Below are positions 1 to 5,787 of a stretch of 5,787 bases of DNA, in pieces. The position numbers and the translations under genes are program-made. The notes beneath the pieces were generated by a model. That model worked only from the letters and a program-made list of their open reading frames with translations. It ran no database searches and had not been told where the DNA came from. Numbering within the stretch: the first letter of the stretch is position 1; the number at the start of each line of letters is the position of its first letter. Source of the DNA: Bacillota bacterium (GTDB lineage: Bacteria; Bacillota; Clostridia; Christensenellales; Aristaeellaceae); assembly GCA_023391725.1 (NCBI GenBank), contig JAEWAH010000230.1:1-5787 (forward strand). Direction: 5' to 3'.

Positions 1-1090
1 CAGGGAACACGGCTTCATCGGTGCGCGGCTGTGTTTGCCACGCAAGGTCATCGCCGGGCACTGGGAGGACAAGAAGGTCCGTGAGCGCATGGGCCGCTGG
101 ATGCGCGCGGCCATCGGTGCTCATGAATCCCGGAAGCTGAAGGTCTGCCGGTTTGGCGATAACATGCGGGACGTTGCCGTCACCGAAGGCGACAAGGTGG
201 AAGCCGAAATCAAGCTGGGCTGGTCCGTGAATACCCACGGTGTCGGCGACCTCATCGCCCGGATGGACAAGGTCACAGAGGCCGAAGTTGACGCCAAGAT
301 GGCCGAGTATAAGCAAAAGTACGATATCAAGACCGATAAGATTGAAGCCGTGCGCTACCAGGCCAAACAGGAAGTGGCGCTTCGGGCATTTCTCACCGAG
401 GGCGGTTTCACTGCCTACACCGACACCTTCCAGGACCTGCAGCAGCTGCGCCAGCTTCCAGGCTTGGCCACCCAGAACCTGATGAAGGATGGCTTCGGCT
501 TTGGCGCGGAAGGCGACTGGAAGCTCGCAGCCCTGGCCAGGGTCATGAAGGTGATGGCGCAAGGGTTGCCCGGCGGCACGGCCTTCATGGAGGATTACTC
601 CTACCACATGGACCCCAAGAACGAAGGCATTTTGGGAGCGCACATGCTGGAAGTGGACCCGGATATCGCGGCCAATCGCCCCAGCATTGAAGTGCATGAA
701 ATGAACATCGGCGACAGGGAACCCCCGGCCCGCCTGACCTTCGCCACTGGCGACGGCCCGGCCATCGTGGCCACATTGGTGGATATGGGCGACCGCTTCC
801 GCATGATCGTCAACGATGTGCAGGCCAGGAGCCCCTATGAAAAGATGCCCAAGCTCCCCGTGGCCCAGGTGATGTGGAAGCCGCTGCCGGACTTGAGCAC
901 TTCCGCCGAAGCCTGGATCCTGGCCGGCGGCGCGCACCATACGGTGCTCAGCTACCAGCTGGACGCGGAATATTTGCGGGATTTTTGCGAGATGCTGGGC
1001 ATCGAGTTTATTCACATCAACAAGGACACCACTATTCCCCAGCTTTCCAAGGAGCTTGTCTGGAACGATGTGGTGTGGCGGATGAAATAA
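1..1090 (+). CDS. araA: L-arabinose isomerase, 5'-truncated by the window edge
   Basis: This enzyme interconverts L-arabinose and L-ribulose in the cytoplasm, the first step of bacterial arabinose catabolism; family members also act on D-galactose. The frame is open from base 2 (REHGFIGARL...), so the TTG at 35 is internal and not a start. Counting residues from that TTG, the four expected metal-site residues are present: Glu159 (AEGDW), Glu186 (FMEDYSYH), His203 (GAHMLEV) and the His301/302 pair (GGAHHTV). The first three correspond to E. coli AraA Glu306, Glu333 and His350, a constant offset of 147, and the His pair covers E. coli His450. The full protein would therefore be about 498 residues, normal for the family, with about 136 N-terminal residues missing. 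CRFGDNMR and WILAGGAHHTV are further hallmark stretches. The gene ends in TAA and is followed by an intrinsic terminator, so it is probably the last gene of an arabinose catabolic operon upstream. The reading frame appears intact. Confidence 0.97.
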   Translation, partial: REHGFIGARLCLPRKVIAGHWEDKKVRERMGRWMRAAIGAHESRKLKVCRFGDNMRDVAVTEGDKVEAEIKLGWSVNTHGVGDLIARMDKVTEAEVDAKMAEYKQKYDIKTDKIEAVRYQAKQEVALRAFLTEGGFTAYTDTFQDLQQLRQLPGLATQNLMKDGFGFGAEGDWKLAALARVMKVMAQGLPGGTAFMEDYSYHMDPKNEGILGAHMLEVDPDIAANRPSIEVHEMNIGDREPPARLTFATGDGPAIVATLVDMGDRFRMIVNDVQARSPYEKMPKLPVAQVMWKPLPDLSTSAEAWILAGGAHHTVLSYQLDAEYLRDFCEMLGIEFIHINKDTTIPQLSKELVWNDVVWRMK

Positions 1091-1122
1091 AAAAGTCCAT
1101 CGCCCACGCCGGAAGAAGTGGC

Positions 1123-1157
1123 AGCGGCCAGGGAATATCCTGGCCGCTTCGCTTTTT
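1123..1157 (+). terminator. Rho-independent terminator of araA
   Basis: A perfect 10-bp stem (AGCGGCCAGG at 1123-1132, CCTGGCCGCT at 1139-1148) encloses the 6-nt loop GAATAT. It is followed a few bases later by a run of five T (1153-1157). It begins 32 bases after the araA stop codon. It separates araA transcription from the downstream sensor operon, which has its own promoter. Confidence 0.88.
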
Positions 1158-1229
1158 GTGGGCAGCTCTCTTGAAACGGTTGCTTTTTCTCCATCAACAA
1201 GGGACGTCGCAACGCCGCCTATGGCAATT

Positions 1230-1409
1230 ACACCTCTTCAGTCACCTTCGGCGACAACTTCCCCTCAAGGGGAAGCCTTTCACTGATTTGTCCCCTAAAA
1301 TTTGCTCTTCCACAGCTAGGATTTGATTCACTGAAATATTCCTCCGAGGAGAAGCAACCCAAAGCCTTCCCCTTGAGGGGAAGGTGGCGCGCAGCGCCGG
1401 AAGAGGTGT
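1230..1409. repeat. MITE-like inverted-repeat element (about 180 bp)
   Basis: The ends form a perfect 10-bp terminal inverted repeat (ACACCTCTTC at 1230-1239, GAAGAGGTGT at 1400-1409). Each arm of about 50 bases carries the same near-perfect palindrome: CTTCCCCT-CA-AGGGGAAG at 1258-1275, and a 9-bp version CCTTCCCCT-TG-AGGGGAAGG at 1365-1384, both followed or preceded by an AAAGC/GCCTTT motif. The right arm also holds a small hairpin, GGCGC-GCA-GCGCC (1386-1398). The left arm has an imperfect counterpart at 1241-1255. The AT-richer core (1281-1360) shows no gene. An 8-bp direct repeat TTCACTGA occurs at 1279-1286 and 1327-1334. No target-site duplication is evident. The TTCCCCTCAAGGGGAA motif resembles dispersed intergenic repeats that I recall from clostridial genomes; I could not check this by search. 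The element encodes no transposase, so any mobility would have to be supplied in trans. Confidence 0.75.
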
Positions 1410-1456
1410 CAAAAAGCTGCCGTTCCACTGCCTTCCTCACATTCATCCCCCCCGCA

Positions 1457-1485
1457 TTGCATTCCATTTCCCTTTTTTGTATAAT
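1457..1485 (+). promoter_or_regulatory. Sigma-A type promoter of the sensor operon
   Basis: A perfect TATAAT -10 box (1480-1485) lies an ideal 17 bp downstream of TTGCAT (1457-1462), which matches four of six bases of the -35 consensus. The spacer is T-rich. The predicted transcription start is near 1492, giving a leader of about 51 nt before the GTG at 1543. There is no competing equally good promoter in the gap. Confidence 0.75.
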
Positions 1486-1496
1486 AAGTGCACTTA
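1485..1496. promoter_or_regulatory. Palindrome over the transcription start, candidate operator
   Basis: TAAGTGCACTTA is a perfect 12-bp palindrome. It starts on the last base of the -10 box and covers the predicted +1. It can be extended to 18 bp (1482-1499) with a single mismatched pair. Its position is what is expected for a repressor operator. I do not recognise the binding factor; it does not match the AraR or CcpA consensus as I know them. It could also be a chance AT-rich palindrome. Confidence 0.45.
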
Positions 1497-1529
1497 ATAC
1501 ACGCGACAACTTCATACCACCCAGCCGAT

Positions 1530-1536
1530 AGGGGGG
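1530..1536 (+). promoter_or_regulatory. Ribosome binding site of the binding-protein gene
   Basis: AGGGGGG lies 6 nt before the GTG at 1543. This supports GTG as the real start, and the signal peptide begins exactly there. Confidence 0.65.
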
Positions 1537-1542
1537 ATCCCT

Positions 1543-2517
1543 GTGCGAAAAGTTTTTTTGGCTTGTTTGTTTTTAGCTCTTCTTTGCGTTCTCTCCTCCT
1601 GCTCTCCCGCCACGCCAACGGCCAATACGGCAACTGAAAACGCCATCCTGCTAGGCTACGCCCAACTTGGTTCCGAAAGCGCCTGGCGCATCGGCAACAG
1701 CCAATCCATCAAGGACGCGGCCCAGCGGGCGGGCATCCAATTGATGTTCGAAAACGCCGAGCAGAGCCAGGAGAAGCAGATTAAGGCCATCCGCTCTTTT
1801 ATCGCCTACCAGGTGGACGTGATTGCCTTCTCGCCCATCGTGGAAGACGGCTGGGACAACGTTCTTCGGGAGGCCAAGGAAGCCGGCATCCCGGTGCTGT
1901 TGGTGGACCGGCTCATCAAAACCGATGATGAAAGCCTGTACGTGGGCTTTATCGGTTCCGACTTTTTTGAGGAGGGCCGCTCCGCCGGGCGGTTCCTTGA
2001 AAAGAAGACGGCAGATATGGACCACGTACGCATCGTGGAGATCGCGGGCACGGAGGATTCCTCGCCCATGCGCCAGCGCGGCCTGGGCTTTAGGGCGGTG
2101 GTGGGGGACAACCCCAAATTCGAGATATTGGAGAGCATCTCCGGTGACTTCCTGCTTTCCAAGGGCAAGGAGTGCATGGAGTACCTGCTTCAAAAATACT
2201 CCGATATCGACGTGCTTTACTCCCACAATGACTCCATGACGCTGGGGGCCATCGAAGCCATCGAGGCGGCGGGGCTCACGCCGGGGAAGGACATCATTAT
2301 CATCACCGTGGATGGGGAGCAGAAAGCCATCGACTTTTTGAAGGAAGGCAAGATCAACTGCGTGGTGGAATGCACGCCTCTTTTGGGGGATGTGGTGATG
2401 GACCTGACAAAGAAGCTGGCCGCGGGGGAAACCATCGACCGGGTGACCTACTCTACCGAGACGGTGTTCACCGAATTCGATACGGATCTTGACAGCCTTC
2501 CCGAAAGGGGCTATTGA
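1543..2517 (+). CDS. YtfQ/AraP-like sugar-binding lipoprotein (periplasmic-binding-protein family 1)
   Basis: This is a predicted extracellular, membrane-anchored sugar receptor of 324 residues. Residues 1-19 are a lipoprotein signal peptide (MRK, then a hydrophobic stretch) ending in the lipobox LSSC, with Cys20 as the lipidation site. A short Pro/Thr/Ala linker follows, and the mature domain starts near residue 34. The fold reads as a type I sugar-binding protein closely resembling E. coli YtfQ (galactofuranose binder) along its length: LGSESAWR (42-49), QEKQIKAIRSFIA (76-88), GWDNVLREAKEAGIPV, VDR (121-123), GDFLLSKGKE (201-210), SHND (227-230), GLTPGKDI (244-251), TVDG (255-258), VECTP (275-279), and a terminal RGY like YtfQ's MGY. 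The GTG start is set by the upstream AGGGGGG and the signal peptide. It is first in an operon with a sensor kinase and a regulator and has no ABC ATPase or permease beside it, so I infer a signalling receptor role like AraP or XylFII. The ligand is not provable from sequence; L-arabinose or a furanose sugar is favoured by araA next door. Confidence 0.9.
   Translation: MRKVFLACLFLALLCVLSSCSPATPTANTATENAILLGYAQLGSESAWRIGNSQSIKDAAQRAGIQLMFENAEQSQEKQIKAIRSFIAYQVDVIAFSPIVEDGWDNVLREAKEAGIPVLLVDRLIKTDDESLYVGFIGSDFFEEGRSAGRFLEKKTADMDHVRIVEIAGTEDSSPMRQRGLGFRAVVGDNPKFEILESISGDFLLSKGKECMEYLLQKYSDIDVLYSHNDSMTLGAIEAIEAAGLTPGKDIIIITVDGEQKAIDFLKEGKINCVVECTPLLGDVVMDLTKKLAAGETIDRVTYSTETVFTEFDTDLDSLPERGY
2504..2510 (+). 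promoter_or_regulatory. Ribosome binding site that decides the kinase start
   Basis: AAAGGGG, inside the end of the binding-protein gene, is 9 nt before the ATG at 2520 but only 3 nt before the in-frame TTG at 2514. This favours ATG 2520. A second ATG at 2532 has no suitably placed site. Confidence 0.6.
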
Positions 2518-2519
2518 CC

Positions 2520-3983
2520 ATGGGCAGCCTGATGGAAAGGATCTTAAAGCGGCTGCACGTGGCGGGCAGCATTGGAAAGCGGCTTAAGCTTTCCTACATT
2601 ATCATCATGGGCCTGATGATCATTCCCCTGATCGCCAGTGTGGGCGTGATGGCCAACTATGCCTTCCGCTATCATGAGGTGATCAGTCAAATTGAAAAGG
2701 TTTCTTCCCTGAAACCCCTGGTGGAGGAAAGCATCCCGGATGAACTTTGGAGCGTGGTGGCCGGGCGCAAATCCTTTGCCCAGGGCCTGCAGTATGACCT
2801 CATCCATACGGTGAACGGGCAGCTGGACAGCCTCATGGCTTCCAGCGTCACCCGCAACCCCATGGAACTCACCGTGGCCCGGCGCACCATGGATACGTTG
2901 GAAGAATACGTGGACCGCTTGGGCCGGCAAATGGAGGCCGGGGCCCGGGTGCAGGACAATGAGGTGCAATTGGAGGAGGTGCGCAGTGTGGCCGCCCTGG
3001 TGGGCGACATGCTGGAAGACTTCATCGCCCTGGAGATCAGCGCCGCCACCGATACAAGCACCCGCCTTCAAAACATGCTGGGGATCATCCTGGCCGGGGA
3101 AATGGTGCTGCTGCTCCTCACGGTGCTCTTTGCCATGCTGGCCCAGTCCTCCCTGGGCGAGACCATCCGCCGCCCCATCGCCCAATTGGAGGATTTTGCA
3201 GGGAGTCTGGCGGGCGGGAACCTCTTGGCCCGTGCGCCCACCACGGAAGTGGAGGAGTTAAAATCCTTGACCGCCAGCCTGAACATCATGGCGGGGAAGC
3301 TGTCGGACCTCATCGAGGAAAACAAGCAGGAGCAAGAGAATCTGAAAAGAAGCGAACTGCGCGCCTTGCAAGCTCAGATAGCCCCTCATTTTCTGTACAA
3401 CACCCTGGACGCCATCGTCTGGCTGGCGGAAGCCCGCAAGACCGCGGAAGTGATCCAGGTCACCCAGGCCCTTTCCGACTTTTTCCGCATCTCCCTCTCC
3501 CAGGGCCGGGACTGGATCCCCCTTTCCCAGGAGGTGCGCCATCTTCAGGGATATATGACCATTCAAAAGGTCCGTTACCGGGATATCCTCGATTACGCTA
3601 TTGATATTCCAGAGGAACTGCACGACCTGCAAATATTGAAGCTGGTGATCCAGCCCCTGGTGGAAAACGCCATCTATCACGGTATCAAGCACAGGCGGGG
3701 CAAAGGGCGCGTTCAGATCGCAGGCCGCAGGGATGGGGAATTTTTGCATTTTGAGGTGCGGGACGATGGCCCGGGCATGACGCCGGAGCGGCTTCAGGAA
3801 ATACGCGACTGCCTGGAACAGGGTATCCCCATGGAAAAAGAGAACCTGGGCTACGGCTTGTATAACGTGAACAAAAGATTGCAGCTTTACTACAGCCCGC
3901 CCGGGGGCCTGTCCATCGAAAGCGGCCCCCATGGCACGGCCGTTTCCTTCGCGGTCCCGGTAAGGAGGCAGGAGCATGTATAA
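2520..3983 (+). CDS. LytS/YesM-family sensor histidine kinase (AraS/LytS-like)
   Basis: This is a predicted membrane kinase of 487 residues that autophosphorylates on His and passes the phosphate to the regulator encoded next. From the ATG at 2520: a basic cytoplasmic start, TM1 at about 25-47, a largely helical extracytoplasmic domain of about 140 residues (48-186), TM2 at about 187-209, a HAMP linker (about 210-262) and a short coiled coil (264-286). The His_kinase domain follows with QAQIAPHFLYNTLD, where His290 is the predicted phosphoacceptor. The HATPase domain shows QPLVENAIYHGIK (N-box Asn383), DDGPGM (G1, 415-420) and GYGLYNVNKRL (G2, from 444). The usual Asn before Pro-His in this family is Ala here (QIAPHF), which should be tolerated. 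The gene starts 2 nt after the binding-protein stop and overlaps the regulator by 8 nt, so the three are probably translationally coupled. The small helical ectodomain suits contact with a binding protein rather than direct sugar binding; that is inferred from XylFII-LytS. Confidence 0.93.
   Translation: MGSLMERILKRLHVAGSIGKRLKLSYIIIMGLMIIPLIASVGVMANYAFRYHEVISQIEKVSSLKPLVEESIPDELWSVVAGRKSFAQGLQYDLIHTVNGQLDSLMASSVTRNPMELTVARRTMDTLEEYVDRLGRQMEAGARVQDNEVQLEEVRSVAALVGDMLEDFIALEISAATDTSTRLQNMLGIILAGEMVLLLLTVLFAMLAQSSLGETIRRPIAQLEDFAGSLAGGNLLARAPTTEVEELKSLTASLNIMAGKLSDLIEENKQEQENLKRSELRALQAQIAPHFLYNTLDAIVWLAEARKTAEVIQVTQALSDFFRISLSQGRDWIPLSQEVRHLQGYMTIQKVRYRDILDYAIDIPEELHDLQILKLVIQPLVENAIYHGIKHRRGKGRVQIAGRRDGEFLHFEVRDDGPGMTPERLQEIRDCLEQGIPMEKENLGYGLYNVNKRLQLYYSPPGGLSIESGPHGTAVSFAVPVRRQEHV
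3962..3968 (+). promoter_or_regulatory. Strong ribosome binding site of the response regulator
   Basis: AAGGAGG lies 7 nt before the ATG at 3976, inside the last codons of the kinase gene. It fixes the start and the 8-nt gene overlap. Confidence 0.75.
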
Positions 3984-5601
3984 AGTCTTCCTGGCAGATG
4001 ATGAGATCGTGATCCGGGAGGGGATTCGCAACAACGTCCCCTGGGATGAAACGGAGTTTGTGCTGGCCGGGGAAGCCCCGGACGGGGAAATGGCAATGAG
4101 CATGCTCCAGGACATCAAGCCCGACATCCTCATCACCGATATCAAGATGCCCTTCATGGATGGCCTGGAGCTGTGCCGGTCGGTGGCGCACACCATGCCT
4201 TGGGTGCAGATGGTGATCCTGAGCGGATACGATGAGTTTGCATACGCCAAGGAGGCCATCTCCCTGGGGGTAAAGGATTACCTCTTAAAGCCTGTGAACG
4301 CCCAGGAACTTTTGCAGGCCTTATCCCGCATCGGCGAGCGCATCCGGGAGGAAAAGAAGCGCCAGGCGGATATCAAAAGCCTCAAGGAACAATTCGCCTC
4401 CAGCAGCCGCTACATGCAGGAGCAGCTTTTAAGGGAGCTGTTCCTGGACCCGCTGTCCCAAGAGGATGCGGCGGGGATCATGGAACGCTCCCGAAAGCTG
4501 AATATGAGCCTGCTGGCTGGTTTTTATCTGGCGGTGCTCATTACCCCCGGGTATACCGACAGGCGCCATGTGGAATCCATCGCCGTGCGTGGCGCGTTGC
4601 AAAGATTGTGTGATGGAAGCGCCGGGGCAGTATATTGCTGCGAGGCAGGCGGCTTTCCCGTGCTTTTAGTGCTGGGCGACAGCGAAAGTGATCTTGAAGA
4701 GCGGGCCTACGGCTTTGCCCAGGCTGCCCAGTATGGGGTGCAGCAGGCCGCGAACATCACCATTCAGGCAAGCATTGGTTCAGCCGTCAAAAACCTGTGG
4801 GAGGTATTGCAGTCTCTTCAGGCAGCCCAGGCAGTGCTGCGAACCATGGACGCGCTGGGGGAAGAAAACAGCCAAAGGCGCATCATGGGCGCCAACGACG
4901 TGGGTGTTTCTCCCGGCTTGTCCCTTTTGAACCTGGATGTGGCGCCTATCTGGGAGCAATTGCAATATGCCGCCCAGGAGGACATCGATAAGATCCTCAA
5001 TCATTATGTGAATTCCTTAGGGGATGTGGCGCTGCATTCCAAAATGATGGCCAGCTACGTGTATGTGGAAATATTGCTGGCGGCCTCCCGGATCATCAAG
5101 GAAAATGGGGGCGTCCCCAAGAAAGTGATCCCGGAGCGCGCCGGGCAGGGCCCGCGTGAAGACGCGTGTGACGTTGCGGACGTGCTGCCGCAGGTGAAGG
5201 AGATCTTGGAAAGCGCCATCGCCTTTAGGGACAGGCAAAGCGCCACCTCCTACGGCATGGTGGTCCGCCGGGCTCAGGCGTACCTAAACGATCAGTATCA
5301 GAACCCAGCCATCGGTTTAAAGGATGTGGCCGGTCATGTGGCCCTGAGCAACAACCACTTCTGCACCGTGTTCTCCCAGGAGATGGGCGTCACCTTTACT
5401 GAATACCTGACAGGTTTGCGGCTGAATCGTGCCAAGGAGCTTTTGCGACTGACGGCTTTGCGCTCCTCCGACATCGCCTACCAGGTGGGCTACAATGATC
5501 CCCACTATTTCAGCTATCTTTTTAAAAAGAACACAGGGATGACACCCAGGGACTACCGTCGGGAAAACCAGGAGGGGCAGGCGGATCAACAGGCAAAATG
5601 A
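3976..5601 (+). CDS. YesN-type response regulator, REC plus AraC DNA-binding domain (AraT-like)
   Basis: This is a predicted cytoplasmic transcription activator of 541 residues, partner of the kinase just upstream. The receiver domain (about 1-120) has the acidic pair Asp8-Asp9, phosphoacceptor Asp55 (ILITDIKMP), Ser83 (ILSGYDEF) and Lys105 (LLKP), so all the conserved phosphotransfer residues are present. Residues 120-150 look like a helical, charged linker. The middle (about 150-310) resembles the degenerate GGDEF-like module of YesN and CdaR-type regulators, with IQASIGSAV followed by a helical segment (LWEVLQSLQAAQAVL); no GGDEF catalytic motif is seen. Residues 315-425 are helical with no recognised motif. 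The C-terminal AraC/XylS domain (about 430-530) carries two helix-turn-helix units, around 446-466 and 496-517, with the signature GYNDPHYFSYLFKKNTGMTPRDYRR. Length is typical for YesN proteins. The start has an excellent ribosome binding site. Its targets are unknown; family precedent suggests sugar transporter or hydrolase genes. Confidence 0.94.
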   Translation: MYKVFLADDEIVIREGIRNNVPWDETEFVLAGEAPDGEMAMSMLQDIKPDILITDIKMPFMDGLELCRSVAHTMPWVQMVILSGYDEFAYAKEAISLGVKDYLLKPVNAQELLQALSRIGERIREEKKRQADIKSLKEQFASSSRYMQEQLLRELFLDPLSQEDAAGIMERSRKLNMSLLAGFYLAVLITPGYTDRRHVESIAVRGALQRLCDGSAGAVYCCEAGGFPVLLVLGDSESDLEERAYGFAQAAQYGVQQAANITIQASIGSAVKNLWEVLQSLQAAQAVLRTMDALGEENSQRRIMGANDVGVSPGLSLLNLDVAPIWEQLQYAAQEDIDKILNHYVNSLGDVALHSKMMASYVYVEILLAASRIIKENGGVPKKVIPERAGQGPREDACDVADVLPQVKEILESAIAFRDRQSATSYGMVVRRAQAYLNDQYQNPAIGLKDVAGHVALSNNHFCTVFSQEMGVTFTEYLTGLRLNRAKELLRLTALRSSDIAYQVGYNDPHYFSYLFKKNTGMTPRDYRRENQEGQADQQAK

Positions 5602-5613
5602 TGTAAACCGTAA

Positions 5614-5758
5614 TTCTTAAGAAAGCACTGACTAAAGCCTAAAGGCGTCATTGCGAGGGAGCACGCGACCGAAGCAATCCATATGGAGCAAGGGCTTCTG
5701 GACTGCTTTACGAAGTGAACAATGACGCAACCCGAGTTAATCAGTGTTTACTTAAGAA
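5614..5758. repeat. MITE-like inverted-repeat element (about 145 bp) after the operon
   Basis: Outer arms pair over TTCTTAAG (5614-5621) with CTTAAGAA (5751-5758), continuing inward through CACTGA (5626-5631) and TCAGTG (5741-5746) with two imperfect positions between. A perfect 9-bp inner pair follows: GCGTCATTG (5645-5653) with CAATGACGC (5720-5728). A further imperfect pair is GAAGCAATCC (5671-5680) with GGACTGCTTT (5700-5709). The motif GTCATTGCGAGG...GAAGCAATCC is, from general knowledge, part of a very widely dispersed bacterial intergenic repeat. No transposase, target duplication or T-run is visible. The element begins 12 bases after the regulator's stop codon, so in the transcript it would form a long hairpin that could mark or protect the 3' end. 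The remaining bases to the window end (5759-5787) show nothing recognisable. Confidence 0.75.
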
Positions 5759-5787
5759 AGTGAGAGAAACAAGAAACGGGGCTGCCG

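Larger units (their letters stand above)
1091..1542. other. Intergenic region between araA and the sensor operon
   Basis: This 452-base gap holds no credible gene. In order it contains the araA terminator, a featureless stretch (1158-1229), the inverted-repeat element, a short pyrimidine-rich stretch with a run of seven C (1447-1453), the promoter with its palindrome, and a leader of about 50 nt ending in a G-rich ribosome binding site. Open frames crossing it on either strand are composed largely of repeat sequence or extend out of araA in another frame. Confidence 0.8.

Noticed and set aside
35..37. TTG at 35 as the start of a shorter araA
   Set aside because: Homology continues upstream in the same frame to base 2 (HGFIGAR), so the gene simply enters from outside the window.
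1172..1185. Possible CcpA cre-like site (TGAAACGGTTGC)
   Set aside because: The central CG is out of register with the cre consensus and the right half does not match.
874..1326. A 150-codon + strand frame running from araA into the intergenic repeat
   Set aside because: It overlaps araA in another frame, then runs through the terminator hairpin and the repeat arm; it shows no domain.
1228..1515. A 95-codon minus-strand frame in the intergenic region
   Set aside because: It is made almost entirely of the inverted-repeat element and the promoter region on the opposite strand.
1445..1538. Pairing of ATCCCCCC (1445-1452) with GGGGGGAT (1531-1538) that could mask the ribosome binding site
   Set aside because: The C-run lies upstream of the predicted transcription start, so it would not be in the mRNA from this promoter.
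1651..2226. A 191-codon minus-strand open frame opposite the binding-protein gene
   Set aside because: It is antisense to a clear coding gene, with a composition typical of a shadow frame.
3258..4259. A 333-codon open frame on the minus strand across the kinase-regulator junction
   Set aside because: It lies opposite two strongly recognised genes, has no ribosome binding site or familiar motif, and is expected as a by-product of GC-rich coding on the other strand.

Overview
The window looks like chromosomal DNA of a GC-rich, Gram-positive Clostridia-type (Firmicutes/Bacillota) bacterium. The grounds are a lipobox-anchored solute-binding protein, a LytS/YesM-family kinase with a YesN-type AraC response regulator, strong AGGAGG-like ribosome binding sites, and two dispersed inverted-repeat elements of a kind common in clostridial genomes. 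The exact genus cannot be read from the sequence. All genes are on the + strand.

Layout. Bases 1-1090 hold the 3' two-thirds or more of araA (L-arabinose isomerase), whose start lies outside the window. It is closed by a clear intrinsic terminator at about 1123-1157. A 452-base intergenic region follows (1091-1542). It contains the terminator, a MITE-like inverted-repeat element of about 180 bp (1230-1409), and a good sigma-A type promoter (1457-1485). A perfect 12-bp palindrome overlaps the predicted transcription start of that promoter. From there a tight three-gene operon runs to 5601: a YtfQ/AraP-like sugar-binding lipoprotein (1543-2517), a two-TM HAMP histidine kinase (2520-3983) and a REC-AraC response regulator (3976-5601). 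The gaps are 2 nt and then an 8-nt overlap. A second inverted-repeat element (5614-5758) starts 12 bases after the operon's stop codon. Nothing further is recognisable up to the window end.

How it works together (inference). The three genes have the architecture of the known three-component extracellular sugar sensors: AraP-AraS-AraT of Geobacillus and XylFII-LytS-YesN of Clostridium. In these, a membrane-anchored binding protein captures a sugar and presents it to the kinase ectodomain, and the kinase phosphorylates an AraC-type regulator that switches on sugar uptake genes. No ABC ATPase or permease lies in the window, so the binding protein is more likely a dedicated receptor than a transporter subunit. 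The araA neighbour and the YtfQ-like fold point to L-arabinose, arabinofuranose or galactofuranose as the signal. I found no wholly undescribed system. The most interesting points are the sensor-receptor operon beside araA, the promoter palindrome, and the two structured repeats bracketing the operon.
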